Both the position numbers and the translations under genes were made by a program. A stretch of 64,000 nucleotides of DNA, taken from Ramazzottius varieornatus. Taxonomy: Eukaryota > Tardigrada > Eutardigrada > Parachela > Ramazzottiidae. Below are positions 46,642-59,285 of this stretch, in pieces. The stretch covers positions 1 to 64,000 of the forward strand of contig BDGG01000006.1 of assembly GCA_001949185.1 (NCBI GenBank), read 5' to 3'. The first letter of the stretch is position 1. Each line of letters begins with the position of its first letter. The notes beneath the pieces were generated by a model. The model was not told where the DNA came from, ran no database searches, and saw only the letters and a program-made list of their open reading frames with translations.

Positions 46642-48705
46642 CAATCCATCCGTCAACAATTATCCGTCCACAAGATTACTGCTGCTGCTGCTGTAGCAGT
46701 AGGAGGCAACAGAGCCAATGCCATCTTGTCCATAGATGAGGAACAGGATAGATATACCAACGACCTCTCATGCTGTACCAAAGAATAACCTTGCCTGCCT
46801 TTGCGACAACAGGTTGGTCTACATAATGTTTCGATGTGGAAATGTCAGCCTTCTTGGCCTAACATTACTGCCGAGATCGACAGATGAAATATGTCATAAC
46901 TTGTGGCGATGTATGCTTTTTTGTCAGTCGATTGCCACATAACATTGTCGGTGTCTCAATGGTCCTGGACGAGAAATATTGCCTCTTGATGGTTTCTTAC
47001 GTGCAGCCATGCGACTCAGACGGTACAGCTTCTTCATCACTGAACTGCAATGCCGGGAATGCTGGGCAACCCGATGTCACATGACTCGATCTACGATTGA
47101 TTACTGTTGCAACGTCACCTGACATCGGGTTGGCAAGCCGGCCCGACGTAGTACTAATTTACTGCCCCACCCTTCCGCTTATCTAAGGCTGAGTTTCGTA
47201 AGTCAACCCAGTTGATAACCCGACACGTGATTGCTGACGTCAGTGCTAAGGACGAACATTAGAAAGATGCTTGAAAAAGACGAGCTTGGACAATCAAACT
47301 GCACTGTGATTTACGCGTGCTTGATTGAATCGGATTAACCGTTAACTAGCCATTTTATGCTAGTTAACCGGTAACCCAGCACGTACCCCGTTCGTGATGT
47401 TCGTGATGTCGACAGTCACGTGTGCAAAAGCTGGTTGTTAACTAGGATTTTTGACTTACGAAACGCAGCCTGAGGCCGGGTACATTTAGTCGACTGGGTC
47501 GTCATAAGTGACGAGGTCGTTATGAAGATCTATGTAGACTTTGTGAATGCGCAGGAAAAGCTAGTTGGTTTGGTAGACGGAATTATGAGCAAACTCGCAG
47601 TAAATTACTTGATTTGATCAACTAGCGTTCGAGAATGATTGCCAACTGGGTCGGCTACCCACTGACTGTCGTAACTTTGTATATTCTCACTGCGCGTATC
47701 CTTCAAATTCGAAGATTTTCCATTGTTGGATCTGTCTTCATTCCATATCAAGAAAGACGATAAAGATGCGGGGAAGATTTCAGGGCTTCACAAGCAGTGG
47801 AAGAAATTCTAAGACAATAGTGCACCAGCACCGGAGGGCCTTCTTGCAAGATGTTGTTGAAACGCTTTGCCCATACCAAACGAAAACAACAATTAATTAT
47901 ATTCTGCCCTCAAAGCTTCCAGGAATAGCCAGCGACAGAAAAAAAAACTTATTTTCCAAATGTTCGAGGTCGCAAGCCGGAAGCTGGACGAGGAAAGGGA
48001 AGTTGGGTTGAAAGCTACTAGTCTCTTTTGGCTAGTAGCTGCGGTAGACACTTTATAATAGAGTTGGTTGGCTACTCTGGTCGTCCACCCCGATGCGTTC
48101 ACAAAGTCGACGTAGTTGGCAACGTGGTTAATTGAAACGTAGTAGAAATGACTCATCTCAAAAGTTTTCGACTTTATGAACGATTTTTGGGTTGTTATGA
48201 GCTACCCACCTCTGGGTTGGAAAAAGTCGCCTTTTGTGAACGCGAGTTCATCATAATATTCCTAACGACCTAGTAGGCTACCAATAAACGAACACGGCCT
48301 AAGAGTAACTTTACAAGAAAATCGATAGTGAATATGGCGCAAACCTTGCAACAGCAGTATTAAACTCGGAAAATGAGTTTCTTTTACGAGAGGAATTGGC
48401 ACCGTCTCACAAGAGAAAAAAAGAGCTTAGCTTTGATCCATCAAGACAAAAAGGAAACGACGTACAAGTTATAATGGATAAAAACTGGAAAAGATGACGA
48501 AGCCACAGACCAACTCGTCAAAGTTAATGGCCAATTTGCCGACATGGCTACAAACGGCTTTTATTATAGGGCTTTCCGCGAGAAACATCAGATTGTTAAC
48601 CAAGTTGCCAACAGACACTACCATCACATGACAGGTTGGTAGGGACTATATATCACCGACCCCCCATAAAAAGAGTGGAAAGCGACCAGGAGGACCGTGT
48701 GTTGA
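46642..48705. other. Repeat-bearing spacer, no gene seen
   Basis: Transporter promoter side and Toca 3' flank. It holds the inverted-repeat element at 47187-47471 and small hairpins at 47341-47368 (GTTAACTAGC arms) and 48016-48039. The open frame 47766-48011 shows no recognisable feature. Confidence 0.5.
47187..47471. repeat. Possible MITE with 20-base TIRs
   Basis: GGCTGAGTTTCGTAAGTCAA at 47187-47206 returns in reverse complement at 47452-47471 with one mismatch. The 285 bases are non-coding and contain an internal hairpin. No target duplication is visible. Confidence 0.55.
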
Positions 48706-51700
48706 TTAACGATTGTGGTTAGTATTACTGGTGGGATAAATGGTCACCTTGACGTAGCTGGTGGGCACGAAGCCTTCGTCGTTGTTGGAGCGGCGCCGCG
48801 CATGCGTCCAACCGTCACCCTGGTCGGCTTCCAGGATCAGCAGCACTTCCCCCTCCTCAAAGGATAGTGCGCCTTCACTTTGAGCTGCAAGCAAGGAAGG
48901 AAAGAAGCAAGGAAGCAGGCCCAGTGCTGAATAAGCTGTAGCATCAGGGGGAAGATGGTCAAAGAGGGCAATGAATACCTTCAAAGTCGTAGAGGGCCAG
49001 ACAGGTGCCGACAATCTCCTCTTCACCGGGTGCCGCCTCGTAAAAGTCCTGCTCGCCATCGTCCAGCCCAGTGGTGGCTACAGCTGGCGAGTGACTATGG
49101 TGGCTGTTGCTGATGGTAGCCTGCTTGATGCTGGACTGGGAAGGACTAGGACTGGGCACCAAGGAGTCGGCACTGCCCCGAGTGGCCTGATGACTGTTGC
49201 TGGACAGGCTGACTTGCGATGGCCCTCGAGGCTGACTGTGGCCCTGTAGCTGCTGCTCCGTCTCTTCCAGACAAACCTACCGGTAAAGGCCCACTACACA
49301 AAGGCCAGGCAGAAGGAGGCAGCCGCAGGCCTTACCTGTAAGCGAGCCAGTTCCCCTCGGAGGTTGTCCAGCTTGACGGCGTTCTCCTGCAGTTGCCCAT
49401 TGACGCTGTTGGGGTCGCCCATCGAGGGGTTAGCCTCATAGACACCCTTCATCTTCATCAGGGCGTCGCGTGTATTGCTCTCTTGCCTGATGTAGGCGTT
49501 AAGCTGCTTAATGTGCTCCAAGACCTTTCGCTTGCGTTGCTGCGGAGGCTGGTCGCTAAAATCATCCCTGACTAGCTCCTTGCCCTACATCCAAGGCAAT
49601 GCAAGCGCTAGGCAGGCAGACCATGACAAATCAGAAAGGCCCTGGCCTACCTTTGTGCCGGGGAAGATGCCAATGAGGGTCTTGCGCTGCTTCTTCTCCA
49701 GCTGCGAGACGGTGCGAACCGAGCCGGAGCGGATGGGTGGATAGTGGTTGTGCAGCGTGCCGTTGTCGACACTCTTGCCATCCTCCAGGTTCCAAAAGAC
49801 AATGTCGCCCGGGTGGTCAAAGCCCGACTTGTAGCGCTCCACCACCACAAGAGCATCCTACAGCCAGACACATCACCTCAACTTATCATCAACAACGTGC
49901 AGTGATAAGGCTACCTACCGCTTGAGGGTTGACTTCTTCGGCCGACTTAATCATCTCCAGCAGGCACTTGTCAATGATGGGCTGAATCTTGCGCTCAATG
50001 TCGGCCGCCTGCTTGACCGAGTCGCGAACCTGCAGTGTTTTGCGCTGGTCCAGCTCTTGCATGCGCTGAAAGACGCTGGGGATCATCTGCTCGTAGAAGG
50101 TCCGCTGGAAGGTGTTGGTCTCTTGCAACTTGGAGGCGTAATCCTGCTTGGCCAGCTCAAACTCTTCGGCCTTTTTCCGCGCCACCATCTTGTGCTATAT
50201 ACGACCACAGACACAGACATAATTATGGTCCTATCAGAGCAACACGAGGACCTGACGAGGAATGTAACTTACCTCTTCGACGGCTTTCCTGGACAGTTCC
50301 TGATTCTCGTCGGCTTTCAGGAACAAGTCTTGAGCTTTCTGCGCTTCGCGATAGGCCTTCTCATATAACCTCTTGTACTGCAAAGAGAAGAAAGTTGCCT
50401 AGTCCTTTGGTATGCTAGGAACGACGAGAGAAGCAGTCCTGCGGAGCTATCTAGCTCGTTTAGCTCATTTCGCCTTTCTTCTACGAGGTTTTTGCAAAAC
50501 GCTCATCCAGGTTCATGCGCTGCACAACCCTGTTTTACGTTTTCGTAGAAAAAAGGCAGATTTAGCTGGCGAGCTAAAACGAGCTAAATAGCTCCGCAGC
50601 TCTGGAGAGAAGTGCTACCTTTTCCAGTTGTTGAATGTAACTCTCCAAGGTCTTTTGGATGCGACTGGCCTCGTCCAAGTAGCGCTTGCGCTCTTCGCGC
50701 AGCTCCTTGGACTGCAGCTGCACCTTCTGGACAATGTGGGCTTGCAACTCTTCGGCCAGCCGCTCGTGCTGGCCGGCCAGATCGTTAACTTCGCCCGACA
50801 AGCGCGTAAAGGCCCGCAAACAGCTAAACTGACTGTCTTCCTCCTCCTTCTTCTTTGTCTGGAAACTCTTGACCAAGTTCCTGCAACAGAGTGGCCACTT
50901 ATAAGTTGGGTCCCGCTATGGCCCAATAACTGCCCGGTGCTTCCTTACTTGAGATCACGGGCGTACTTCAGTTCGACCTGACAGCGTTCCTTGAAGAACT
51001 GCGCCAGCCGATCTAGAAAATCAATGCCTTTCTGCGTGTGAGCGGCCACTGCATCGTGCCGGTCCTGCAACACAACGTAAAAGGAACCACTCAACTATTC
51101 GACCCATAATCCCCCCCCCCGCCGCCATCATGATGCTGCTGCAGTGGAGTGGCCTGTAACACAGTGTCTGCAACGACGTCACATCTCCTTGGCTAGCCCA
51201 GACAATTTGGAGCCTAATGGCCCTGACGTCACCAATCTCCTCACACTTGACAAGATGCAACAACCATCGAAAAAGCTCATTCCGACGCGTTGGGGAAAGA
51301 GGGCTGGCAAGAACTGCCGACCAAAGCACTCAATCGTCATACAAATTAAGAGCACTGATGGCCGCTAATAGCTCTGTACTGACACGGCCACCAAAAAACG
51401 GCGGAGGAAAAGCTCAATACATCCTCTGCAGCAGCTGCTCTTCTCCAACGTCACACCCTTTTATTCCCTTCTGGCCTATCAAGACTAGCTAGTGTCGACA
51501 GCAGCACACTCTGTCAAGCCAAATGGCTTCGCATAACTGTAGTCATATCAGTTATTATAAAAGGGAGAGCCCCCAAGCCACATCTTGAGGGAGCTCCACG
51601 ACAAGTTGGTGAGCGAATGTGGGTCAACATTACCAACCGATGACAAGCCTAAGCTCTTCACGCCATCCGAGCCAAACTCTGCCAAACTTGTTTCGAGTCG

Positions 51701-52559
51701 CCTCTTGACGCTATCAAGCACTCATGTTGCATGCATGTGAAACTCTTGATGGTCTTCCACTTCAAGCTCAGGCCTGCATGCTTCCGCTACTGCAGCAGCC
51801 TGTCCGCGCTCATCTCACCTCCCCACTACCTACTTGGCTCTTTTACCCCCGACGAGGTATTTCCATGTTGCACTGGCAGAAAACAGTGCCAGCGTCAATG
51901 AGTTGGAATGAGCCTTTCAACAACATTACTAGCGCGGCCATCTGCTGCCACATTGCTTCAAGGCTCATACTGATCTGCAACTGATATACTCTACATAGAG
52001 TAAAGAGGGAGAGAATGACAGCAGAAGGTGCGGAAAAGAGCACCCTTATCACTCGCCCTGCCGTCCGCCACCATGCCATCGTCCACATAGGGCGGAAGTG
52101 ACTCACAAAATACAGATTACCAGCAATCACAGCACACACTACCCACTCGCCTGACAGACGTGACATGTTTATCCCTCTCCAACCTCCCCTTAAAGAGATT
52201 TCCTCCTTCCCTGCAGATTGACCCTTCACGCTTTCACCCATAGCCCCTGGTCAAGCAGAAATGAGCTGCAGGAAGAGCTAATTAAGGGCCACCATCACAG
52301 CGATGTCCCCAACCCAGAGCATCTCATCATCAAACTACTTGTGCGACCCTCTGGCTTGACCACCGGCTAACTGCCTCGTAATGGAACGCTGTGGCCCAGC
52401 AAGCCGTTCTCCGAGGACCGCAAGTCCCAGCTAGAGTTACCAACACCAACAGGACCGTGCACCCTCACCAGTTCAGGGGGCACCAGCACGGCCGTAATTG
52501 GTAAGATAACGACGAGGCCGTGCACGACTCACCCATAAGTCGATTCCCCAGTTGGCCAT
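48706..52559 (-). CDS. TRIP10/FNBP1-like: Toca/CIP4/FBP17 F-BAR protein (9 exons, 572 aa)
   Basis: Membrane-bending adaptor that links Cdc42 and N-WASP to Arp2/3 at endocytic sites. Exons in transcript order: 52559-52533, 51064-50949, 50880-50619, 50377-50273, 50194-49919, 49857-49651, 49584-49336, 49276-48979, 48884-48706. The F-BAR domain (residues about 1-265) begins MANWGIDLWDRHDAVAAHT and includes LSGEVNDLAGQHERLAEEL. The HR1 Cdc42-binding coiled coil (about 345-414) has YEANPSMGDPNSVNGQLQEN. The SH3 (about 508-565) has LALYDFEAQSEGALSFEEGE and GDGWTHARR...GFVPTSYV. Mammalian members are about 600 aa. Exon 1 is only nine codons and sits across a 1468-base intron; it was found because MANWGIDLW plus DRHDAV reproduces the family N-terminus in phase. 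That intron (51065-52532) holds a poly-C run near 51110 and no other exon. Confidence 0.95.
50440..50598. repeat. Fold-back element in a Toca intron
   Basis: The ends TGCGGAGCTAT(C/T)TAGCTCG are inverted copies, and the similarity continues inward (TTCTACG...AAAACG parts), so almost all 159 bases can pair. It lies in the intron 50378-50618. A target duplication is not clear. Confidence 0.7.
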
Positions 52560-53879
52560 TGCCGTACGCGCACTTAATTCTCCTCTCAGCTTCGTCACCG
52601 GAAATTAACGAATATCCCCACAATCTGCAACCACACATACAGATTCCACGTACGAACGCAAGAGAACCATGCATACTGAGACAGTAAACCAGTCCTCCAC
52701 CAAGCTGGACGTACAAAGGTTAGATGACTTTAGAAGTTCGGAGATGATTTCCAGTTCAATAGCCGATAATCAGTAGCAAGATACGTCAATTTTAGCCACG
52801 TCGCAGATCATTCCACCATCTTCCACTTTTCCAGATCAGACAGAATTGTGGACACTATCACCTGCGAAGATAGAAAACACTTGGAAAGAGGTCGGGGGGT
52901 AAGGAGTACAGACAGCGTCACGGCTGGGCAAAGAACATGTTGCTATTTACAAATTTTACAGCGGCACCTACCTTATGCCACTTCGGGCCTGTGGCTGTCG
53001 TCAAGGCAAGGAGAGTCATAACATGTAATCCCTCTAGATAGTCCTGGTCTTACGGCTGGTCCCTGACTGGAAGCAACACAGCATGAGCAAAAGATGAGCA
53101 GAACACGCGACGAGTTTGGAGGTACACAAAACTGATGCTGATAACGTAAACGCTTAAGGAATAAACGATTAAACAAATTTTCACGCGCGGCAGGCCGTAC
53201 TACAAACCAAGCAGCCGCTCCGCTTCGCACCATAAGCGAAACGGAATCTACCGGGTCCGTCCAGTCTGACTCTGCGGGTGGTGCCGGAAGTGGGGCTTTG
53301 GTAGCCGGATTACGCAAGGTGCTATCCATATCTCCATCGGCCACGGCAAATGAAAAATCGACTGTTCTTTCAAGGCACAAAGCGAGACATGTCTTTTTGC
53401 AATTGCGCCAGTTGAAACTCTCCTTTATGGCAAGAAACTGCATAGGAAAGAGCCCCAGCAAAAGACCAATTCCGCTGATACTAATTTCGGCAAATTAAAC
53501 AGTTGTCGTCCTTTCTGGCCAGTATCTGTACACTAGTGTACAGTATCAAGACAATGCAGGAGGGCACAACTAGGGGCCAATAAATACTTTATACGTGTTT
53601 AAAAAGAGCACCAGAAATGTATCAATCATACAGAAGAAGACTGTCGTCCATTGGTAATGAGTGGAGGCAATCTGCCGCTGTAAAAAAAGCAAGTCTCTTG
53701 TTCCATTGCAAGGCACTGGCGGTCATACATCTCTGCATCGACATTGGGAAAGGTGGACATGTCTCTTGACAGGTGGATGAATAAATAGGAAAAGAAGGAG
53801 GCATCTCTGTCTGGGTAAAGAAAAGGTAAAGGTAGACAGTAGGAAAAGCACAGAAGATGGCTACCACTATGGTCGTTGC
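52560..53879. other. Spacer between vigilin 3' end and Toca start
   Basis: Vigilin 3' UTR and Toca promoter. The minus frame 53461-52973 (162 codons) has Pro- and Cys-containing stretches but no family likeness and no supporting splice partners, so I leave it uncalled. Confidence 0.4.
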
Positions 53880-56800
53880 TCAGCGAGGCGCTGCCCATCG
53901 TGAGGCCGAGACGGCATTGTGGGCCAGTGGCGGAGACAGTGCTCCGTTGCCCAATGAGGGAAACTCTTGGGTGTCGCCGGAAGAGGGGACGGCCATGTCG
54001 GCGTTGCCATCGCTAGCACTGTGGCCATTGTGCTTCTGCCAGGGAGCGCCCTGAATGACGAAGCCACTGCCGTTGTTGGGCCGATCGCCGCTGTCCTCGT
54101 TGTATCGCGAGGGAGCGTGATAACGCGACAAGGCAGAGTTGTCGGCCACTTGGTCCAACTACATAGAAGAGGGGGTAAGACATACAACCATCTACAGCTA
54201 CGGACAAACTGGGCACTTACATAGTCATCCTCCAGGCGTTTCAGCTCCGTTTCGGCATCATAGACGGCCTCCTCCGTATCGCCGGTGATGACCACCAGGT
54301 TGGGGTTGTCATCTTCGCGCCGCGGGAAGCGGACATCCACCTTGAACTTGTCCATAAACTTGCGGATAGCCAGGCCCTTGCCGCCGATGATGCGATTATG
54401 AATGCGACTGTCCAGCATCACTTCCAGGATAACCTTGTTGCTCTACAGACATAAACACATCATATCAGACATGGAGTTTTAGACGGTGGGTAAAGCAGTA
54501 GACGATTGTACCTCGGCGTCGATGATGGACTGGATCTTGTCGCGAGCGGCCTTGGCCTTGTCTTCGTAACCCAGCAGGATGATACGATCGGCGTTGTCGG
54601 GGCCGTCACTGTCCCGGGGGAACTGCACCTCGACGTCAAAGTCCTTCCTTAGCTTGTTGACTTCCACTCCGCCCCGACCAATCAGCTTAAAGTGATACTT
54701 GGGGTCGACGCGCATCTCCACCCGGTAGCTGCGCAGTGCCTGTATGGTGGACAAGGATGCAGCATCTTTTACAACTAGAGGCGGAGAAAGCCAGGCTGCC
54801 TTACTTACGCGCTCTTCCTTCTGCTTGTCCAGGGCGGCCACTTGTTCCTCCATGCCCTTCTTGGCGGCCTCAATGTCCCTGGGCAGACCCGTCAGCTTGA
54901 TAATGTCACTGTGGGCCTCGGGGTTGGGGACGTTAATGTTAACATGCCAGGCCTCCATCAGCTTGCGAATGTTGCTGCCGCCTTTGCCGATGAGGCTGCG
55001 GTGATAGTCGAAGGGCACCGACATCTCCACCACCACCGGCACCAAGGCCTAGACCAAAAGACAAGGGCCACATATTAAAGCCTCCGCCTCCTCCTCCTTC
55101 CCCTTCTTGACAAAGGCAAGGCACCTACCAGCAGGGCTTCTTTGGCAGCCTCAACGTCCTCGGGGCGGCCCGTAATGGTCACCATCTCCTTCTTGACCTG
55201 CCCATCGCCATTGGTCAAGGGGCTCTCCTGCTCCGACGTTGCTTCGTTCTCCTTGCCACCGTTACGGCCTCCTCCATTGCGTTGTTCTTCGCGCCGCTCC
55301 GGGAACTTGATGCGAACCTACAGCCAGAGGACACCTTGTCATTTAGGCATGTCAAAAATGGTCCTTTGTGTACCTTGTGGTCCTGCTGAATCTGGTTGAC
55401 GCGTTGGCCCTTGGGGCCCATGATGGAGCCGTAAAAGCGGGGCGCAATGTCCACTTGGCTGCTAATCTCCGCTTCCCAGTCCTGGACTTGGGCCAAGAGT
55501 AGTGAGCGCGCCTTATCGACAGCCTCACGGGGACCCCGCAGTGCCACCGTCACCGTCTCACTGGCGGCCACCTCCGCTGTCCAGGGGAAGGTGATGCCCA
55601 CCGAGCCCGCGCAGCGCTCAATCTCTTGCAAGACTTCACCCCGGCGAGCGAGGAAGCGCTCTTGATGCTTGACCGGCACCTCCACACTCTCCTCCACCGT
55701 GTTTTGCTACAAGACAACCACCATCCATCATGGCCTGCTATTGCTTCAGCTGGTCAACCTGCCCCGACTGGCCGATGGCACTTTTCAAAGTGGGAAGCTA
55801 GCGAGGACAGTCATACAAGCGCAATCAAGGCCTTACTTACCAGTTCCTTCAGCAGCTTGTCCACTTCGGCCTTGGCCTTCTCCACCTCCTCCTTCTTGCC
55901 GATAATGGTCAGCACGTCCAGCTGCTCGTCCTCGCCGCCAGGGAAGACGATGCGAACATTGTGGCTGCGGCGAATGCTGTCGGCGTGGTTGCGAAGGTAC
56001 TTGTGGTACTCCGGCTTGGCGGCGACGTCCAAGGAGAAGGAGGACAACTCGTGGTCATCGGCCATCTTGCGGATCAAGGCTGCCGCCTTGTCGGCGTCCG
56101 CCTTGGGACCCGTCACTGTGATGATGTCCGACGTCTCCCCCGTCTTAGGCAACTGGATGCGCACATTGCCGCACTCCTGGATGATACCTACAAAGGCCAT
56201 CTCCTTATTTGCTACCAGCTGTCAACAAGTCGTCCTGTCGGCAGGCAAAACTGGAGAAGATGCTCTTCCCACAAGTGGCAGACACTTCCCCTCTTACTGC
56301 ATCAGAGTGTACGCCACTTGCGGTTGAACGAGCTGGTCGCTGTTGTGGCCGCCGCTACAGTGCGAGGCTATAAGAGGGCATAATTATACTGCGTAATGCG
56401 GAGCACTTTGATGGTTGGGATACGCAGCCCATCAGTGCCATCATCCCAGTTGCCCGTTACGTTACTCTATTACGTCTGCCTCGGCCACAGTAGCCGATAC
56501 AGCTGCCGCCCTCTCGCTTCTCTGGTCTTTGCCCAGTGGCAGACTTTGGGTCCAGCCGTCTGTACCTTTGATGGTGCGGCCATTCTTGCCGATCAAGTGA
56601 GTGTGCAGCTTGTTGGGCACCTGCACCTTGACTTCGACGGCGTTGGCCAGCTCGTTCTGAATCTTTTGGATCATGTCGCGGGCCTTCTCGGCATTCTCCT
56701 TCTTGCCGGTGATGGTAATGACGTCAGAGTCCGAGTTCTCGGCTGGCAAGTCAATCTTGGTCTCTGTCTCTTCCCGAATCTACAAAAACAGCCAGGCGCC

Positions 56801-59285
56801 AGCTCACCTACTTGTTGGCGCTAAACATGACTAGCAAAGCCATGACCATAAGGCCCGAGAGGGGAGGGCGGGCAGCCTACCTTGCGGATGGTGGCTCCTC
56901 CTTTACCAATGATGGAACGATGCATATCCTTGAAGATGGGCACTTCGATACGATGGTTGCTGACTACCTGCAACAGCATGGCTCTAAGTTTAAAGACAAG
57001 GGGCTATCCTTTCTGGCCACAGCCTCCTACCAAGTCTTTAACCAGCTTCTCCAGGTACTTGAAGCACTTGTCAACCTCCTCCTTGGGCCCGCGAACCGTC
57101 ACTATGTCGCTGTTGTCTTCGGCGTCGGGGAAGAGGACGTTGGTCTCCTTAAAGTGCTCGCGAATCTCGCGGATGCGCTCGCCCTTCTGGCCGATAATCA
57201 GCTTGTGCAGCCGCCGGTCAATGATCATGTCGCGGGCCCGTTCATTCTCCATCTTGCCGATGCGCTCCTTCAGGTTCTTGACGGCTTCCACCACCGCCGA
57301 CTTTGCTCCCTCCACAATCAGCACATTCTGCTTCGCTCCATCCTGCGAGCGAATTTGCACCCCCAACTCTGCCTTTAATCGGCCCACTGCAAGCAGGTAC
57401 AACAAGGGTCAAGCAATAAAAGAGGCATATATCAGACAGGTTGTCACTGACCGTTGGCCCCATTCTTGCCGATAATGTGCTTCATAAACTTTTCATCAAC
57501 CGTCATTTCTTGGAGGGCCAGCGTCTCCACCAGCTCCTTGGACTCGCTCTCCAACTGCTGGCGGACCAGGTTGACGTCGTTGGGTGGCCCCTCAATCTCG
57601 ATGCGGTCGCCTTCCGTGTTGTAGCGAATATGCACTTCCGGGTACTTTTGGCTCAGTTCCCGCACCTTGTCGCCGCCACGGCCAATCATGTGCTTGTGGA
57701 TCCAGTTGGGCGCCGCCACCTCCACCCGCACCACACTGTTGGCCTGTCATCAGAACACAACACGTCACCTTCCTTCCACATGAGACACATCTAAACGATG
57801 GCAACCGCCAGTCGTAGTATAAGAGCATTATGGTCATTATTATACTACTGACTGATTCAAAGAGGGTAACTGGGCAGTCGTTCTATAACGATGAAAAAAG
57901 TAAGGGGGCTTAGTTTTCGACGGCTGATGGCTGGTACTGTACCTTGGACCAGACAATGTTGAGAGCTTGGCCGAACTTGGCTGGATCGCCGCGGAGAGTG
58001 ACACTGCTACTGTCCGAGTCGGGGGCTGGTAGCTCGACCCAGACGCCCGTTCTCTCCAGAATGTGGTGCAGGTTGGCACTTCGGGGTCCCTGCACGTAGC
58101 GATGCTGTCCCCGAGGCACTTCCACCGTCAACACTTTCGACCGTTGAGCCTGGACATTATCACAAAGATAGACATATTTATACCGTCACAGTCCACTCCT
58201 GCCAGCATACAGTCATGGTCATGGTACACTCACAACATCGTTGTAAATCTTGAGCAATTCATTCTTGACAAAGGCCACCGCTTCCTTCTCTCCTGTCACC
58301 CCAATCTCGTCCTGTTGGACCGACGGTGGGGGCACGTGAATCTGCACAGCGTACTGCTGACGAAGGCGCTCCACCGTGGCGTTGTTGGGGCCCATGACAA
58401 AGGGATGGAAAGCCTGCAAAGAGCAGCGGACACCTGGTTAGCCTGTGCCCACCGCCAAGCCTCACTCTGTACTTACCTTGGGGATGGGGATACGTTCAGC
58501 GCCGCGTTTGGACTGTTCCTCGTAGATCTGCATGATACGCTGGCGAGCGCTGTCGATGCTCTCTTTAGGACCGCTAATGCGGATGGCGTCGCTATCCTCG
58601 TCCATGCGGGGGACAAAAATCTTGGTGGCGGTGGCGCTCTCGATCTCCTGCTTGACGGCACCTTTGGGGCCCAGCAGGAAGCGATGGTACTCTTTGGGAA
58701 TGTTGAGGGCAATGTTGGCTTGCGACTGTAGCCGTTGTAGAGCCAAGTTGCGGGCTCGCCGAGCCTCCTCCTTCTTGCCCGTAATCAGCAGTGTCAGGCT
58801 GCCGTCCTTGTTCTGCGTCATGTTGATGCTGACACCTGCCCAACAATTTCTGCTCACTGTAAGGGACCCGAGCTCATCCACACTGATTGTATATACCCCT
58901 TACCCGTTTCCTTTTGAATGTCGACGCAAACGCTGCGCTCACTTTCGCCTTCCCTGCCGAAGCGTTCGGCCTCGCTCTTCAGACGGCGCTCTTCGTAGGA
59001 GATGACCAGTTTCTGCAAAGAGAGAGATGGTATCAGCAGGATAGTCAATCTGCCAGCCACGGGGACGTTGCCTACCTCGTGAGCGATGTTGGACTGGAGA
59101 GCCGGTCGGGAGGTGTGGGCCGGTCGAGCGGCCCAGGGCGAAGTGGTGGGCAGTGCCGGCCGTCCCGTGTCGGGCAGCGAGGGGAAGGCGTCAGCATAGC
59201 TCAGTCCGCCCTTATCGCCTGCCGACGAGCCTGCCACAGCTCCTGTCCCGCTTCCTGACGGGCCAGCTTCTTCAGGCAGGTCCAT
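53880..59285 (-). CDS. HDLBP: Vigilin, multi-KH RNA-binding protein (16 exons, 1283 aa)
   Basis: Binds tRNA, mRNA and ER-associated polysomes through about 14 tandem KH domains. Exons in transcript order: 59285-59076, 59012-58904, 58835-58477, 58413-58234, 58149-57943, 57743-57452, 57386-57031, 56967-56881, 56779-56566, 56187-55841, 55706-55374, 55317-55129, 55048-54809, 54739-54512, 54442-54221, 54158-53880. The N-terminus has the YADAFPSLP motif. KH loops include LLGPKG, VMGPNN, IGRGGD, IGKNGA, IGQKGERIREI, IGKGGAT, IGKNGR, MGPKGQ, IGKGGSN, IGRGGV and IGGKGLAIRKFMD. The KH domain near residues 729-745 has lost its GxxG loop. The end has GFVIQGAPW and QEFPSLG, matching the human C-terminal GFVVRDAPW and EEFPSFG. 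Human vigilin is 1268 aa. Confidence 0.97.

Noticed and set aside
52973-53461. 162-codon minus frame between vigilin and Toca
   Set aside because: No family likeness, no conserved motif, and it lies where a 3' UTR and promoter are expected.
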